DNA of 64,000 bases from Planotetraspora phitsanulokensis (GTDB taxonomy: Bacteria > Actinomycetota > Actinomycetes > Streptosporangiales > Streptosporangiaceae), in the NCBI RefSeq assembly GCF_016863295.1, contig NZ_BOOP01000004.1, positions 1 through 64,000 of the forward strand, read 5' to 3'. Position numbers and translations under genes: made by a program. Shown here one piece after another: positions 62,807 through 64,000 of this stretch. The number at the start of each line of letters is the position of its first letter. Position 1 is the first letter of the stretch. The notes beneath the pieces are model-generated. The model saw nothing but the letters and a program-made list of their open reading frames with translations, was not told the origin of the DNA and made no database searches.

Positions 62807-64000
62807 TCCAAAACGAAGAGGCGACGGCGACACACCGCGCACCGCGGGTGCGCGTGGTCGCGGCATCGTCGTGCGCCGCGGCCGTCCCGACCCAGCTTGC
62901 AGCCGCCCGCGCTGCCACCGCTGCTGCGGAGCCCGGTAGCAGGCGGGGCTGGGCGTCCGTCGGTGCGGTCGCGCTCGGCGCGTTCGTCGTCGTCATGACG
63001 GAGACGCTGCCGGTGGGGCTGCTGCCGCAGATCGCCGACGGACTGCATGTCTCGCTCGGCCTCGCAGGGCTGATGGTGCTCGTGCCGGGCTTCAGCGCCG
63101 CGGTGTCGGCGCCGCCGTTCTTCCTCTGCTCCGGCCGCTTCAACCGGCGCTCGGTCATTCTCGTCCTGTGTCTAACGGTGCTGGTGTCGAACGCGGTCGT
63201 CGCGGTGGCGCCGAACTTCGTCCTGGTGCTGATCGCCCGTATGCTCTTCGGCGCCGCCCTCGGAGCCTTCTGGACCGTGGTCGCACCGGTCGGACCCAAG
63301 TTGGTGGGCCCGGCCGGCGGAACTCGCGCCATCACCATCATCGCGGCCGGTATTTCGGGTGGGACGGTGGTGGGGCTGCCTGCGGGACAGTTCCTCGGCA
63401 ACCTCGTCGGCTGGCGTCCCACTTTCGCCATTGCGGCGGCGGCAACACTGCTTATCGTGGTTGTGCAGACGGTCCTGCTGCCGGGTATTCCGCCGGACGG
63501 GCGTACGCACCTGCGTGATCTCGTGGGAGTCGTGACGCGGCGGGCCGCCCGGTTTGGGATGGCAGCGGGCGCGATGGTGTTCATCGGACAGTTCGCCGCC
63601 TGGACCTATGTCACCCCGTTCCTGATGGACCACACGCATTTGTCCAGCGGCGTGATCTCCCTGCTGTACGTCATCTACGGCTGCGGTGGCATCGTCGGTT
63701 CACTCGTCGCCGGATCGCTGTTCAAGCGCGGAGTGATCGGCAGCTTCGCCGGGGCGGCGACGGTGGTGGCAGCGCTGCTCATCGGGCTGGCGAGCGCGGG
63801 CACCTTACCCTGGCTGGCTGGCCTGTTGCTCGTGCTGTGGGGTTTGGTCTGGGGAATCGTGAACCCGGGAACGCTGGTCTGGATGCTCGACTCGGCCCCG
63901 GAAACCCCGGAAGCCGCGTCTGCGGTGAATGTGACGAACCTTCAGATAGCCCTGGCGGCAGGGTCCGGCCTCGGCGCGATCCTTGTTTCGTCGACCACCT
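62803..64000 (+). CDS. MFS exporter, DHA1 (AraJ/NepI-like) family, 3' end beyond window
   Basis: About 399 codons visible and still open at the edge. A polar N-terminus of some 50 residues precedes the first helix (VALGAFVVVMTETLPVGLLP, typical of this group), then helices with LIARMLFGAALGAFWTVVAP and GGTVVGLPAGQFLGNLVGWR (antiporter motif C region). ATG at 62803 behind AAGGAG. Likely a drug, nucleoside or sugar exporter. It follows gene remnants, so it may have come in with the mosaic region. Confidence 0.9.
   Translation, partial: MIQNEEATATHRAPRVRVVAASSCAAAVPTQLAAARAATAAAEPGSRRGWASVGAVALGAFVVVMTETLPVGLLPQIADGLHVSLGLAGLMVLVPGFSAAVSAPPFFLCSGRFNRRSVILVLCLTVLVSNAVVAVAPNFVLVLIARMLFGAALGAFWTVVAPVGPKLVGPAGGTRAITIIAAGISGGTVVGLPAGQFLGNLVGWRPTFAIAAAATLLIVVVQTVLLPGIPPDGRTHLRDLVGVVTRRAARFGMAAGAMVFIGQFAAWTYVTPFLMDHTHLSSGVISLLYVIYGCGGIVGSLVAGSLFKRGVIGSFAGAATVVAALLIGLASAGTLPWLAGLLLVLWGLVWGIVNPGTLVWMLDSAPETPEAASAVNVTNLQIALAAGSGLGAILVSSTT

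Overview
The window is very G+C-rich with strong third-position GC bias, frequent GTG starts, GGAGG-type ribosome sites and IdeR/DmdR-type iron boxes. Together with mycothiol-type (DinB/MDMPI), RidA, ROK and Ter genes this points to a filamentous actinomycete, most likely Streptosporangiales. That placement is inference from gene content; no rRNA or tRNA gene was seen.

Layout. 1-3.3 kb: the kdp potassium ATPase operon on the minus strand (a 27-residue membrane peptide, kdpF, kdpA and the start of kdpB, which runs off the left edge). 3.6-14.7 kb: a carbohydrate-use locus with a DUF2264 protein, a secreted F5/8-type C plus beta-helix protein, a ROK repressor, a sugar ABC importer and a clan-A glycoside hydrolase. 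14.9-16.2 kb: a divergent RidA/LysR pair. 16.5-21.8 kb: a Ter stress module (unknown protein, vWA-like lipoprotein, coiled-coil membrane protein, TerD, DUF475/TerC, second TerD-fold protein). 21.9-30.2 kb: a compact unit of two nucleotide-cyclase-fold proteins around a CHAT protease, a CRP-family regulator, and a divergent M48 membrane protease. 30.3-32.2 kb: cobF and an XRE/MmyB regulator. 32.4-38.4 kb: a six-gene, mostly overlapping operon of response regulator, histidine kinase, repeat lipoprotein, adaptor, ATPase and MacB-type permease.

38.5-48.2 kb is a coelichelin-type hydroxamate siderophore cluster in decay. The ABC pair, the siderophore-binding lipoprotein and the FecCD/FecE importer are intact behind three iron boxes. 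The NRPS has collapsed to its two ends, the MbtH gene has a one-base frameshift, and the divergent formyltransferase and ornithine-monooxygenase genes have lost their 5' halves and shared promoter and now abut. The strain probably cannot make this siderophore but can still import it.

48.5-53 kb: a DUF4190 membrane protein, a DHA2 exporter with a MarR regulator, and a DinB-fold protein. 53.1-59.5 kb: a sugar-phosphate operon, zwf-tkt-pgi-gnd. 59.5-60.3 kb: two arrays of a degenerate repeat with an exact 53-bp period flanking a YjbR-type gene. 60.4-62.7 kb: a lower-GC mosaic with a secreted alpha/beta hydrolase and remnants of an IS5-type transposase and an isocitrate-lyase/PEP-mutase gene. The right edge holds the start of an MFS exporter preceded by a coupled six-codon leader ORF.
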